Source: DATGIQ01 sp035295665 (lineage in GTDB: Bacteria; Planctomycetota; Planctomycetia; Gemmatales; Gemmataceae). Taken from it: 14,930 nucleotides of DNA. Shown here piece by piece: positions 1 through 6,253 of this stretch (positions are counted from its first letter, which is position 1; every line of letters begins with the position of its first letter). Under the pieces are notes generated by a model that worked only from the letters and a program-made list of their open reading frames with translations, was not told the origin of the DNA and did no database searches. A program made the translations under genes and the position numbers. The stretch spans positions 1 to 14,930 of the forward strand of contig DATGIQ010000388.1 of assembly GCA_035295665.1 (NCBI GenBank). Direction: 5' to 3'.

Positions 1-1
1 C

Positions 2-643
2 TGGGTGCCGGAAGTGCTCAATGAAAGCCTGCATGTGGTGCACAATTTCTTCCCCATCCCATCGGCCAGCGGAAAGGGGATGGACCTCCTGACGGCCAGC
101 TATGAGGGCGTGAACCTGTTGGCCCATGATGTGTCGGGTAACTGGAACCGCCGGCATGTCGGCGAGGGCAACCAGACCAACCCGAAGAGCAACCGCGGCT
201 CCAGCGAGGTCAAGCAGGGAAAATTGAAGAACGGCCAGCGCTTTATCGCCACGATCGAACCGTGGCATGGCAACCAGGTGGTCGTCTACACGCCTCCGAT
301 CGATGGAGAGAAGGGGCTGTGGCAACGGCATGTAGTGGATGAACACTTGAAATGGGGCCATGCGGTGTGGTGTGCCGATCTGGATGGCGACGGCGACGAT
401 GAATTGATTATCGGGGTCCGCGACGATTTCAGCAAACAACCCCAGGAGCGGCGCGGTGTCCGTATCTACAAGGCGGTCGACGGCACCGCAGGAACGTGGG
501 CCCGGCACATCCTCGAAGATGGCGGTGTGGCCGTCGAAGACCTGGCCGCAGCCGATCTCAACGGCGATGGCCGGATCGACATCATTGCGGTCGGCCGGCA
601 AACGCACAATCTCCGCATCTACTGGAATGAGGGCGTAAAATAA
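2..643 (+). CDS. FG-GAP/VCBS repeat protein, C-terminal part
   Basis: The reading frame is open from the first base of the window, so this is the 3' end of a longer gene; the GTG at 5 need not be its start. About 213 codons are visible. Two calcium-binding-loop-like motifs of the FG-GAP/VCBS type can be seen: DLDGDGDDELIIG, coded from 377, and DLNGDGRIDIIAVG, coded from 554. Each follows a short hydrophobic strand (AVWCADL, VEDLAAADL). Such repeats build beta-propellers in secreted or cell-surface proteins, and planctomycetes have many of them. The C-terminus ends just after the last repeat (RIYWNEGVK), as expected for a closing propeller blade. The stop is 12 bp before the aminotransferase start, so the two may share an mRNA, although no functional link is obvious. 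The family call is secure; the role and ligand are unknown. Confidence 0.85.
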   Translation, partial: WVPEVLNESLHVVHNFFPIPSASGKGMDLLTASYEGVNLLAHDVSGNWNRRHVGEGNQTNPKSNRGSSEVKQGKLKNGQRFIATIEPWHGNQVVVYTPPIDGEKGLWQRHVVDEHLKWGHAVWCADLDGDGDDELIIGVRDDFSKQPQERRGVRIYKAVDGTAGTWARHILEDGGVAVEDLAAADLNGDGRIDIIAVGRQTHNLRIYWNEGVK

Positions 644-657
644 GAGGGATGAGGGAT
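644..657 (+). repeat. Tandem GAGGGAT heptamer at a gene junction
   Basis: Two perfect copies of GAGGGAT follow the stop codon of the FG-GAP gene directly. The purine-rich GAGGG units can serve as Shine-Dalgarno sequences. The second copy also supplies the A and T of the ATG at 656, so the repeat shapes the start of the next gene. A diverged version (GGTGAGGGATGA) lies after the next stop codon, at 1816. Confidence 0.7.
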
Positions 658-1813
658 GCACTTCATGAAAGCACGTTTGCTAACTCCTGGTCCGACACCG
701 GTGCCCGAGGAAACCTTGCTCGAACTGGCCAAGCCGGTCGTTTTCCACCGCACTCCCGAATTCCGTGCGCTCCTGGCCGAGGTGCTGGAAGACCTGCAAT
801 ACGTCTTCCGTACACGCCACCCAATCCTGCCGTTGACGAGCTCCGGCACCGGAGCGCTGGAGGCAGCCATCGTCAACTGCCTGCCGCCGGGGAGCAAGGC
901 GATCTGTCTCATCGCCGGCCGGTTCGGGGAACGCTGGCGGAGTCTGTGCAAGGCATTCGGTGTCGAACCGGTCGCGGTGACGGTTCCTTATGGCCAAGCG
1001 GTGCCGCCGGAGCAGCTCGCGCAAGCGTTGGCGGCACACCCCGATGCCTTGGCTGTCTGTGCCACGCTGAGCGAAACATCGACCGGCGTGGGCCATGATA
1101 TCGCAGCCTTCGGCCGCCTGGTCGGAGCCACGCCGGCTCTTCTTCTGGTCGATGCGATCAGCGGCCTGGGAGCGATGGAATGCCGGACCGACGAATGGCA
1201 AATCGACATCTGTGCCACCGGGTCGCAAAAGGCTCTCATGCTGCCGCCCGGCCTGGCCTTCGTTTCGGTCAGTGACAAGGCATGGAAGCAAATTGACAAG
1301 AACCCGGCACCGCGCACCTTTTATTTTGATCTGCGCAAAGCGCGAGCCGCGCTGCAAACCTCCGACACGCCATTCACACCGGCCCATACGCTGGTCCGCG
1401 CCTTGCGGGTAAGCTTGAAGCGGATTCGAGCGGAAGGGATTGAGAACGTCTGGGCCCGGCAAGCACGGCTTGCAGCAGCGGCCCGCGCCGGTTTTCAGGC
1501 GCTGGGATTGGAACTGTTCGCCAGCCGGCCGGCGGACGGGCTGACCGTGGTCAAAGTGCCTCCGGGGATCGATGGGGTGGCTCTCCTGGGCAAGCTGGAA
1601 AAGCAATATGGCCTCAAACTAGCGGGCGGTCAGGACAACCTCAAAGGGAAGATCCTCCGCCTGGCCCACATGGGATATATCGATCAGTTTGATATCCTGG
1701 CCGCCTTGTCCGGTGTGGAGCTGGTGCTGCTGGAGATGGGGGTTCGCGTGGAGCCTGGCTGCGGTGTGGCCGCGGCCCAGAAAGTCCTGGCCCAGGCGAT
1801 CCCAACACACTAA
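656..1813 (+). CDS. Class V pyridoxal-phosphate aminotransferase (alanine-glyoxylate / serine-pyruvate type)
   Basis: This is a 385-residue fold-type I aminotransferase of class V. The N-terminus has the family opening LLTPGPTPVPEE. The cofactor phosphate-binding loop is SSGTGALEAA (residues 62-71). D166 in LLLVDAISGLG should contact the pyridine nitrogen, and K192 in ATGSQKALMLPPG is the lysine expected to form the Schiff base. Length and motif spacing are normal. Family members act on alanine/glyoxylate, serine/pyruvate, serine/glyoxylate or aspartate. Because serA follows directly, a role as phosphoserine transaminase in serine synthesis is possible but is only inferred. Two starts are plausible: ATG 656 (GAGGG 7 nt upstream) and ATG 665 (MKARLLTPGP, GAGGG 9 nt upstream). 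The second gives a more typical family N-terminus. Confidence 0.93.
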   Translation: MHFMKARLLTPGPTPVPEETLLELAKPVVFHRTPEFRALLAEVLEDLQYVFRTRHPILPLTSSGTGALEAAIVNCLPPGSKAICLIAGRFGERWRSLCKAFGVEPVAVTVPYGQAVPPEQLAQALAAHPDALAVCATLSETSTGVGHDIAAFGRLVGATPALLLVDAISGLGAMECRTDEWQIDICATGSQKALMLPPGLAFVSVSDKAWKQIDKNPAPRTFYFDLRKARAALQTSDTPFTPAHTLVRALRVSLKRIRAEGIENVWARQARLAAAARAGFQALGLELFASRPADGLTVVKVPPGIDGVALLGKLEKQYGLKLAGGQDNLKGKILRLAHMGYIDQFDILAALSGVELVLLEMGVRVEPGCGVAAAQKVLAQAIPTH

Positions 1814-1814
1814 G

Positions 1815-1877
1815 GGGTGAGGGATGAAAGAAGATCGGGCTTTGCCCTTTCATCCGTCATCCCTCATCCTTTCTTTT
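1815..1877 (+). terminator. Quasi-palindrome with T-rich tail; possible attenuator before serA
   Basis: GGGTGAGGGATGA (1815-1827) pairs with TCATCCCTCATCC (1857-1869): 13 bp with one G-U. The 3' arm is followed at once by TTTCTTTT (1870-1877), the layout of an intrinsic terminator. A second perfect 9-bp stem, GGATGAAAG (1822-1830) with CTTTCATCC (1847-1855), uses part of the same 5' arm. The two stems therefore exclude each other, which is how attenuators work. The inner part holds GGGC-ttt-GCCC. The element sits in the 78 bp between the aminotransferase and serA. Whether it ends transcription, regulates read-through, or is just a dispersed palindromic repeat cannot be told from one copy. Confidence 0.55.
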
Positions 1878-1891
1878 GGGGACTCGCCACC

Positions 1892-3511
1892 ATGCCTCGA
1901 GTTCTAATCAGCGACAAACTGGAGTCTCCTGGTCTCGATCTGCTCCGGCAGGCGGGCATTGAGCTGGACGAGCGGCACGGTCTGACCGGTGCCGCGCTGC
2001 AGGAGGCGGTTCAGGCGGCGGACGGCGTCATCGTTCGGAGCGGCACGCAGATCACTGCCGATCTCCTGGAAAACCCGGGCCGGCTCCGCGCCGTGGTCCG
2101 GGCCGGTGTGGGCGTCGATAACATCGACGTTGCCGCGGCCACCCGCCGCGGGATCATCGTCATGAACACCCCGGGTGGCAATACCGTGAGTGCGGCCGAG
2201 CATACGATCACCCTGCTCATGGCGATGGCCCGGCATATTCCCGCGGCCGATGCCAGCGTCCGGCAGGGAAAGTGGGAACGCAACCGATTTGTCGGGACGC
2301 AGCTTGCCGGCAAGACGCTGGGCGTGATCGGTCTGGGGCGAATCGGCCGTGAAGTAGCCCGGCGTGCGACGGGCCTGGACATGAAGGTGCTCGGGTTTGA
2401 TCCGTTCATGGCACCCGATAAGTGTGCCCAGCTCGGCATCGAGAGTGTTGCGGGTCTCGAAGCACTCCTGCCGCGCTGTGATTTTATCACAGTGCACACG
2501 CCCTTGACCGACGAGACTCGGGACCTGATCGGGGCCCGCGCCCTGGCACTCCTGAAACCCGGGAGCCGGATCATCAACTGCGCCCGCGGTGGCATCATCA
2601 ACGAGGAAGCTCTCGCCGAAGCCTTGCGCTCCGGCCATCTGGCCGGGGCCGCCCTGGACGTGTTTGTGAAGGAACCGCCGCCGCCGGACCATCCATTCCT
2701 CAAGTTGGCCAACCTGGTCGTGACACCGCATCTGGGTGCGTCCACGGTGGAAGCGCAGACCTCGGTAGCCCTGGAAGCAGCCCAACTGCTGGTCGATTTT
2801 CTGACGCGGGGCATCGTGCAGTTTGCGGTCAACATGGCCGCCGTGGACCGGACCGAGCTGGATGAACTTCGGCTCTATGTCGACCTGGCCCGCCGCCTGG
2901 GTCTGCTGCACGCGCAGATGCACCAGGGCGCGATCTACCGTGCCGAGTTGAGCTATCGTGGGGAGGTTGCCCGCCGGAGCACACGCCTGGTGACGGCCGC
3001 TTTTGCCGCGGGGCTGTTGGAGCACCGCCTGGCCGAGAACGTCAACATCGTCAATGCCGAGCTGTTGGCCCGCGAGCGGGGCATCGAAATCGTCGAGCAG
3101 ACCAATCCCAGGAAAGGCGACTTCAGCACGCTCATCCAGGCCGACGTGTTCACCGACAAAAAGACGTACACGGCGGCCGGTACCCTTTTTGGCAATCAGT
3201 TCCTGCGCCTCGTGCAGCTGGGTCCATACCACCTCGACTCCTTTTTCGACGGCGTTATGCTGATTTTCACGCACCGCGATGTGCCGGGGTTGATTGGTTT
3301 CATCGGTACTATTTTCGGCAAACACCAGGTGAACATTGCCCAGATGACGGTGGGCCGGCAGCTGCCGGGCGGCGAAGCGATCGCAGTATTGAACCTGGAC
3401 ACCCAGCCTCCTGAAGAGGCACTCCGCGAAGTGCGTGCGCATCCGCAGATCAGCAGCCTGAGCGTGGTCAAGCTACCACCGGCCGGCGCGATGCCGGCGT
3501 GGTTCGGATGA
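1892..3511 (+). CDS. serA: D-3-phosphoglycerate dehydrogenase, long form
   Basis: This enzyme oxidises 3-phosphoglycerate to 3-phosphohydroxypyruvate with NAD+, the first step of serine synthesis. The 539-residue product has the type-1 layout: a substrate/NAD-binding core (1-315), an ASB domain (about 316-450) and a C-terminal ACT domain (about 457-539). Visible motifs are the Rossmann loop GLGRIG (147-152) and the catalytic set R232 (ARGGIINEEAL), E261 (VKEPPPP) and H280 (TPHLGAST). The ACT domain, LIFTHRDVPGLIGFIG, is where serine usually gives feedback inhibition. The frame is open back to a GTG at 1817. ATG 1892 is chosen because MPRVLISDKL is the usual SerA N-terminus and the extra 25 codons run through the palindrome. 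The Shine-Dalgarno (GGGGA) is modest. The cupin gene starts 21 bp downstream. Confidence 0.96.
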   Translation: MPRVLISDKLESPGLDLLRQAGIELDERHGLTGAALQEAVQAADGVIVRSGTQITADLLENPGRLRAVVRAGVGVDNIDVAAATRRGIIVMNTPGGNTVSAAEHTITLLMAMARHIPAADASVRQGKWERNRFVGTQLAGKTLGVIGLGRIGREVARRATGLDMKVLGFDPFMAPDKCAQLGIESVAGLEALLPRCDFITVHTPLTDETRDLIGARALALLKPGSRIINCARGGIINEEALAEALRSGHLAGAALDVFVKEPPPPDHPFLKLANLVVTPHLGASTVEAQTSVALEAAQLLVDFLTRGIVQFAVNMAAVDRTELDELRLYVDLARRLGLLHAQMHQGAIYRAELSYRGEVARRSTRLVTAAFAAGLLEHRLAENVNIVNAELLARERGIEIVEQTNPRKGDFSTLIQADVFTDKKTYTAAGTLFGNQFLRLVQLGPYHLDSFFDGVMLIFTHRDVPGLIGFIGTIFGKHQVNIAQMTVGRQLPGGEAIAVLNLDTQPPEEALREVRAHPQISSLSVVKLPPAGAMPAWFG

Positions 3512-3532
3512 GATCTTGTATGCGAGAATCCC

Positions 3533-3895
3533 ATGGCGAAAGTCATCCGTAATCCGAAATCCATCCAAGCCCAAGGTAACCCACCCAAGGCGATCGAAGA
3601 ATTTATTGGACGAGTCAACACGAGCACGTCCGGAGTGAGCATCGCCCGTATGGTGAGCCCGGCGGGTTGGCGCGAACCAGGCCAAACACCGGAATTTGAC
3701 GAGTACTCGATCGTCCTGCGCGGAACCTTACGAGTGGAGACCCGGGACACCGTTTATGAGGTAACCGCGGGACAGGCAATTGCGGTCAGTGCCGGAGAGT
3801 GGGTGCGGTACAGCACGCCGGAGCCGCCGGGAGCGGAATACATCGCCGTCTGCATCCCCGCATTTTCGCCGGAGACCGTGCATCGCGATTGCTGA
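3533..3895 (+). CDS. Small cupin-domain protein lacking metal-ligand histidines
   Basis: This is a 120-residue single-domain cupin. The first cupin motif is recognisable from spacing (E57 and G64 in FDEYSIVLRG, then a beta strand TLRVET), and the second from G80...G88 in the segment TAGQAIAVSAGEWVRY. None of the histidines that normally bind the metal is present: the first-motif HxH positions fall in TPEFDE and the second-motif His is V91. The only His, H117, is in the C-terminal tail PAFSPETVHRDC, a tail I associate with small AraC-type or EutQ-like cupins. A sugar or carboxylate-binding, metal-free role is possible, and no reaction can be assigned. It starts 21 bp after serA in the same direction, so it may be co-transcribed. 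The Shine-Dalgarno before ATG 3533 is weak (GCGAGAA). Confidence 0.85.
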   Translation: MAKVIRNPKSIQAQGNPPKAIEEFIGRVNTSTSGVSIARMVSPAGWREPGQTPEFDEYSIVLRGTLRVETRDTVYEVTAGQAIAVSAGEWVRYSTPEPPGAEYIAVCIPAFSPETVHRDC

Positions 3896-3931
3896 GCTTT
3901 CGATACCTGCCGAAGACCCGCGCCAAAGGCC

Positions 3932-3964
3932 GGGAAGGCGGAATCCTCGCTCGGATGCCTTCCC
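3932..3964 (+). terminator. Strong stem-loop after the cupin gene
   Basis: GGGAAGGC (3932-3939) pairs perfectly with GCCTTCCC (3957-3964). Inside, ATCC (3943-3946) pairs with GGAT (3953-3956), leaving a 3-nt bulge and a 6-nt loop. The stem is GC-rich but is followed by C residues, not a T run, so it is at best a factor-assisted terminator or an mRNA 3'-end stabiliser. It ends 5 bp before the -10 box of the next gene and so separates the two transcripts. Confidence 0.5.
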
Positions 3965-3969
3965 CCCGG

Positions 3970-3975
3970 TATACT
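3970..3975 (+). promoter_or_regulatory. TATACT -10 box, probable leaderless start
   Basis: TATACT matches the sigma-70-type -10 consensus at five of six bases. It lies 6 bp before the ATG at 3982, which is where transcription would begin. No Shine-Dalgarno lies between the box and the ATG (only ACCCCC). This fits a leaderless mRNA. No convincing -35 is seen 16-18 bp upstream. Confidence 0.5.
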
Positions 3976-3981
3976 ACCCCC

Positions 3982-4377
3982 ATGCGTCTCTCCATTCGTC
4001 GTTGGCGCCTCTGGTCGGCCGTGCTCTTGATCTTGGTCAGCCTGCTGACTGCAGCGGTGCTCTACATTTCGTTTGGTCTTTCGCACCGAGACCGCGTGAC
4101 AATGGGTCATCTCGGAAAGCTGAAGCTCGGCATGGAGAAGTCCCAGGTGCGGCAAATTCTCGGAGAGGAAGCGACACCGATTCTGTGCACCGAGGAACCA
4201 CGTTGGAGCCACGTAGACCCGGCCTGGTCCGCCGAAGAGTGGAAGGGCAAGATCAACGAAATCCGGATCCTGTTCGACTCGGATGGCCGCCTGCGCGACT
4301 GGACCGCGCACGTTACCGGAAAAAAATTCGAGTGGACCGACCGGGTCGTTAACTGGCTTGACTGGGCGGGATTTTGA
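3982..4377 (+). CDS. Membrane-anchored BamE/SmpA-like small protein
   Basis: The 131-residue product has a basic N-terminus (MRLSIRRWR) followed by one hydrophobic segment (about residues 11-30, LWSAVLLILVSLLTAAVLYI), so it is probably anchored in the membrane by an uncleaved signal. The rest resembles the small BamE/SmpA/OmlA-type fold: LKLGMEKSQVRQILGEE has the usual 'G-M/S-x3-V-x2-ILG' turn and helix, and INEIRILFDSDGRLRDW is the beta-hairpin that normally follows. There is no lipobox cysteine, so it is not a lipoprotein like true BamE. The frame is open upstream to 3799, overlapping the cupin gene. ATG 3982 is chosen because of the TATACT box just before it and the membrane segment just after it. 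The exact function is unknown, and the fold call comes from the motif only. Confidence 0.7.
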   Translation: MRLSIRRWRLWSAVLLILVSLLTAAVLYISFGLSHRDRVTMGHLGKLKLGMEKSQVRQILGEEATPILCTEEPRWSHVDPAWSAEEWKGKINEIRILFDSDGRLRDWTAHVTGKKFEWTDRVVNWLDWAGF

Positions 4378-4410
4378 GGCCGCAGCTAAACCGAAGCCGC
4401 GGCTGGAGGA

Positions 4411-5016
4411 TCAAAAAGGATTCCGATTGAACTCCCCTGGCTTGGCATCACTGGGCCGAAATTCCAGGGTGTCGATTCCTCTCCCGTTGAGCTTTCCGTT
4501 GCGGAGGTAGGACGGAAGAATCTGCTTTAGCCGTTCTTCAACCATTTTGGGATCAGCGAACGGATCGGTTGCCTCCGCTTCTTGTTCCTCATCATCCGCA
4601 TCCAACTCGGCGGCACGCTCCGACCCGAGCAGGGACACCTGGGGTGCATGCCGCTCACTGTGTGGCATCCGCGGAAAACATTCGGCCTCATCCGCGGAGC
4701 GAATCATGTCCGCCGACACCAGGCCAAGAGGAAGCTGCTTTTCGCCAACTTCCTGTTTGGCGGAATCCGAATTCTGGTGGGGACTCAAGGGATCAGGTAT
4801 TTCGAACGCGGGCCAGTCAGCCATCAGCTTCGCCGGATCGGGGAGAAGCGCCGCCAGAGGATTCGGCTCATCCGATGAAAAGGCGATGTCTTCCTTTGCG
4901 ACCGCAGTCTCGCGCGCGGTCGGTTTTGGTTGGCCGCTCCGATAGCCGGCTACCCAATAGGAGATGCCTGCGTAGAGCATCGCTCCCAGCAATCCGCACC
5001 AAATCATCTGCCGCAT
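4411..5016 (-). CDS. Unrecognised membrane-anchored acidic protein
   Basis: I do not recognise this family. From ATG 5016 the product has 201 residues: a hydrophobic N-terminal segment (MIWCGLLGAMLYAGISYWVAGY, about 4-25), then a polar, Pro- and Glu/Asp-rich region with no clear fold. It includes an acidic run (ELDADDEEQEAEATDPFADP) and a short, more ordered C-terminus (MVEERLKQILPSYLRNGKLNGRG). The layout suggests a single membrane anchor with a disordered exposed part. The frame extends to a TTG at 5127, adding 37 residues (238 in all). ATG 5016 is preferred because the anchor then starts at the N-terminus as in a signal sequence. Its stop faces that of the BamE-like gene 33 bp away. A 10-bp self-complementary AGCCGCGGCT lies between them at 4395-4404. 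Confidence 0.6.
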   Translation of the reverse strand: MRQMIWCGLLGAMLYAGISYWVAGYRSGQPKPTARETAVAKEDIAFSSDEPNPLAALLPDPAKLMADWPAFEIPDPLSPHQNSDSAKQEVGEKQLPLGLVSADMIRSADEAECFPRMPHSERHAPQVSLLGSERAAELDADDEEQEAEATDPFADPKMVEERLKQILPSYLRNGKLNGRGIDTLEFRPSDAKPGEFNRNPF

Positions 5017-5054
5017 GGTTTTGCCCTGTTCCGTGGAAATCCAGCAGGAGCGGA

Positions 5055-5084
5055 GATATAGCCAAAGCTGCTCTTGGGTGCCAG
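5055..5084 (-). promoter_or_regulatory. Weak promoter candidate for the acidic membrane protein
   Basis: On the - strand, CTGGCA (complement of 5079-5084) and TATATC (complement of 5055-5060) are 18 bp apart. Each is a partial match to the sigma-70 boxes. Transcription would begin near 5048, giving a leader of about 30 nt before ATG 5016. In a window this size such partial matches also arise by chance. Confidence 0.25.
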
Positions 5085-5339
5085 ACGATTTGGCCAAACC
5101 GGAGCCCAATTTCTTCGTTTCTTCCAAGTTTCCTTATGCCGGACAGTTGGAATCCCGTTACAATGGAGTAGGGAAAGAGGGAGATCCAGAGGAAGAATTT
5201 CTGAACCTGGAGAAGAGACCTGCCCTCTAATTGAATGCACGGCCGGGGTCCTGCGAGGTGGTGCAGAGGATGACGAGTTTGCGGGCTGTACCGTTGGGGT
5301 GGGGATTTTGGAAAATTAGGGAAAAAATCCATTCCATGC
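5085..5339 (+). other. Intergenic stretch with no recognised gene
   Basis: No reading frame here resembles a protein on either strand: the frames are short, overlap each other and lack starts with ribosome binding sites. A TACAAT box at 5159-5164 has no good -35 partner. An AT-rich 7-bp stem (GGATTTT 5303-5309 with AAAATCC 5324-5330) is the only local structure. Nothing else is seen. Confidence 0.5.
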
Positions 5340-5368
5340 TTGACGGCGGCTTACCCTTGGGGGATCAT
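5340..5368 (+). promoter_or_regulatory. Promoter candidate upstream of rsfS
   Basis: TTGACG (5340-5345) matches the -35 consensus at five of six bases. GATCAT (5363-5368), 17 bp further on, matches the -10 box at four of six. Transcription would begin near 5375, leaving a leader of about 230 nt before the rsfS start codon. Confidence 0.4.
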
Positions 5369-5370
5369 AC

Positions 5371-5593
5371 CGGATGGCGAAGCGAGGGAACGGGACCAAC
5401 GCTTCCTCCGGGTCAATGAGCCCTGGACAGCCCTGACGCCCACGACAGGGCTGAGCCGTGGGAACCCGACCAATAGGCAATCTTGTTGTGGGCTGGTATT
5501 GATCCAGCCGGGAGGTGACCGACGACATTGATCGTCTGTGTGTGTGCGGTTGAGCACACGCCAAGCCGGGCCTCCGGGCGGGGATCGCATCCG
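5371..5593 (+). promoter_or_regulatory. Structured 5' leader of rsfS (string of stem-loops)
   Basis: Five successive stem-loops can be drawn: GAAGCG (5379-5384) with CGCTTC (5399-5404); CAGCCCTG (5428-5435) with CAGGGCTG (5446-5453); GGCTGG (5491-5496) with CCAGCC (5504-5509); GACGA (5521-5525) with TCGTC (5532-5536); and GTGTGC (5542-5547) with GCACAC (5554-5559). The loop of the second contains CCCACG (5439-5444), complementary to CGTGGG (5457-5462), so a pseudoknot or a competing hairpin is possible. It matches no riboswitch, 6S, SRP or tmRNA consensus that I know. It could be a regulatory leader or a separate small RNA. Chance pairing in GC-rich DNA is a real alternative. Confidence 0.35.
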
Positions 5594-5596
5594 TCG

Positions 5597-5603
5597 AAGG
5601 AGG
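5597..5603 (+). promoter_or_regulatory. Shine-Dalgarno fixing the TTG start of rsfS
   Basis: AAGGAGG is a full anti-16S match and lies 4 nt before TTG 5608. The next possible starts in frame are too far downstream (GTG at 5632), so TTG is the likely initiation codon. Confidence 0.75.
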
Positions 5604-5607
5604 TCCT

Positions 5608-5997
5608 TTGAAGATCGCAACGGTAGCCAGTGTGCCGACCCCCAGCGCGGAGGTCGCGGTCCAGCGTGCTTCTCTCTGTGCCCGTGTCGCTTCGGACTAC
5701 AAAGCGCAAGATATCGTAGTCCTGGACATGCGTGGCATCACTCCTCTTTACGACTTCCTGGTTTTAGCTACCGGCAGCAGCCGGCGGCAAATCCACACCT
5801 TGGCTGAAGAAATCGATGCCGCCATGGCGAGCCAGGGAGAAACCCGCTTAGGCATCGAAGGCTACGCATCGGCCAAATGGGTCGTCCAGGATTACGGCGA
5901 CGTCATCGTTCATGTTTTCGATCCCGAAGCGCGCAGCTACTACGGGCTCGATGATCTTTGGGCCGATGCGACCCCGCTCGATTGGGAGCGGCTGTAA
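5608..5997 (+). CDS. rsfS: Ribosomal silencing factor RsfS (Iojap/DUF143 family)
   Basis: RsfS binds ribosomal protein uL14 on the large subunit and keeps the subunits apart when nutrients are short. The 129-residue product has the full family signature: DIVVLDMRGITPLYDFLVLATGSSRRQ (35-61), HTLAEEID (63-70), GYASAKWVVQDYGDVIVHVF (85-104) and YYGLDDLWADA (111-121). Length is typical, with about 25 extra N-terminal residues before the domain. The start is TTG, supported by AAGGAGG 4 nt upstream; a weak start codon after a strong Shine-Dalgarno could limit expression. A long GC-rich region with several stem-loops lies upstream and may form its leader. In many bacteria rsfS sits with nadD or rlmH; here argS follows 256 bp downstream. 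Confidence 0.96.
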   Translation: MKIATVASVPTPSAEVAVQRASLCARVASDYKAQDIVVLDMRGITPLYDFLVLATGSSRRQIHTLAEEIDAAMASQGETRLGIEGYASAKWVVQDYGDVIVHVFDPEARSYYGLDDLWADATPLDWERL

Positions 5998-6011
5998 CAA
6001 ACCGCGCCCAC

Positions 6012-6068
6012 GGGCAAGGCACGATTTGCTGCCCAAGGTTCGCATCCGCAGCAGTCCGGGTGCGGATG
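6012..6068 (+). terminator. Two stem-loops after rsfS
   Basis: GGGCA (6012-6016) pairs with TGCCC (6030-6034). CATCCGCA (6043-6050) pairs perfectly with TGCGGATG (6061-6068) around a 10-nt loop. They start 15 bp after the rsfS stop. Neither is followed by a T run, so the terminator call is tentative. The rest of the gap up to argS at 6254 shows only a lone TAGGAT box at 6161-6166 without a convincing -35. Confidence 0.4.
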
Positions 6069-6253
6069 ACCGACTCCTTCACCGCAGGCAATCTTCCTTT
6101 CCAGGAAGCCCTGCTTCGCGGCCGAAATTCTTTTTCCCTTTCTGAGCGTCCCGCATTCCCTAGGATACCCTTTCGTGAAGGACAGGAGAGCGCTGCGGGT
6201 TCTCTTTCCTGTCTCGGTGTCGGGACCCGGACGCCCGGAATGATCGTTGATCG

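Noticed and set aside
1817..1891. 25-codon N-terminal extension of SerA from GTG 1817
   Set aside because: It would read through the palindrome and is unlike SerA N-termini; MPRVLISDKL from ATG 1892 fits the family.
1904..3442. 512-codon open frame on the - strand opposite serA
   Set aside because: It is antisense to a complete serA with all catalytic motifs, and its translation has no recognisable domain.
5303..5330. AT-rich hairpin GGATTTT/AAAATCC as a terminator
   Set aside because: There is no GC-rich stem and no gene ending next to it on either strand.
6139..6166. Promoter for argS (TTTCTG, 16 bp, TAGGAT)
   Set aside because: The -35 matches only poorly, so it is no better than chance in this intergenic stretch.
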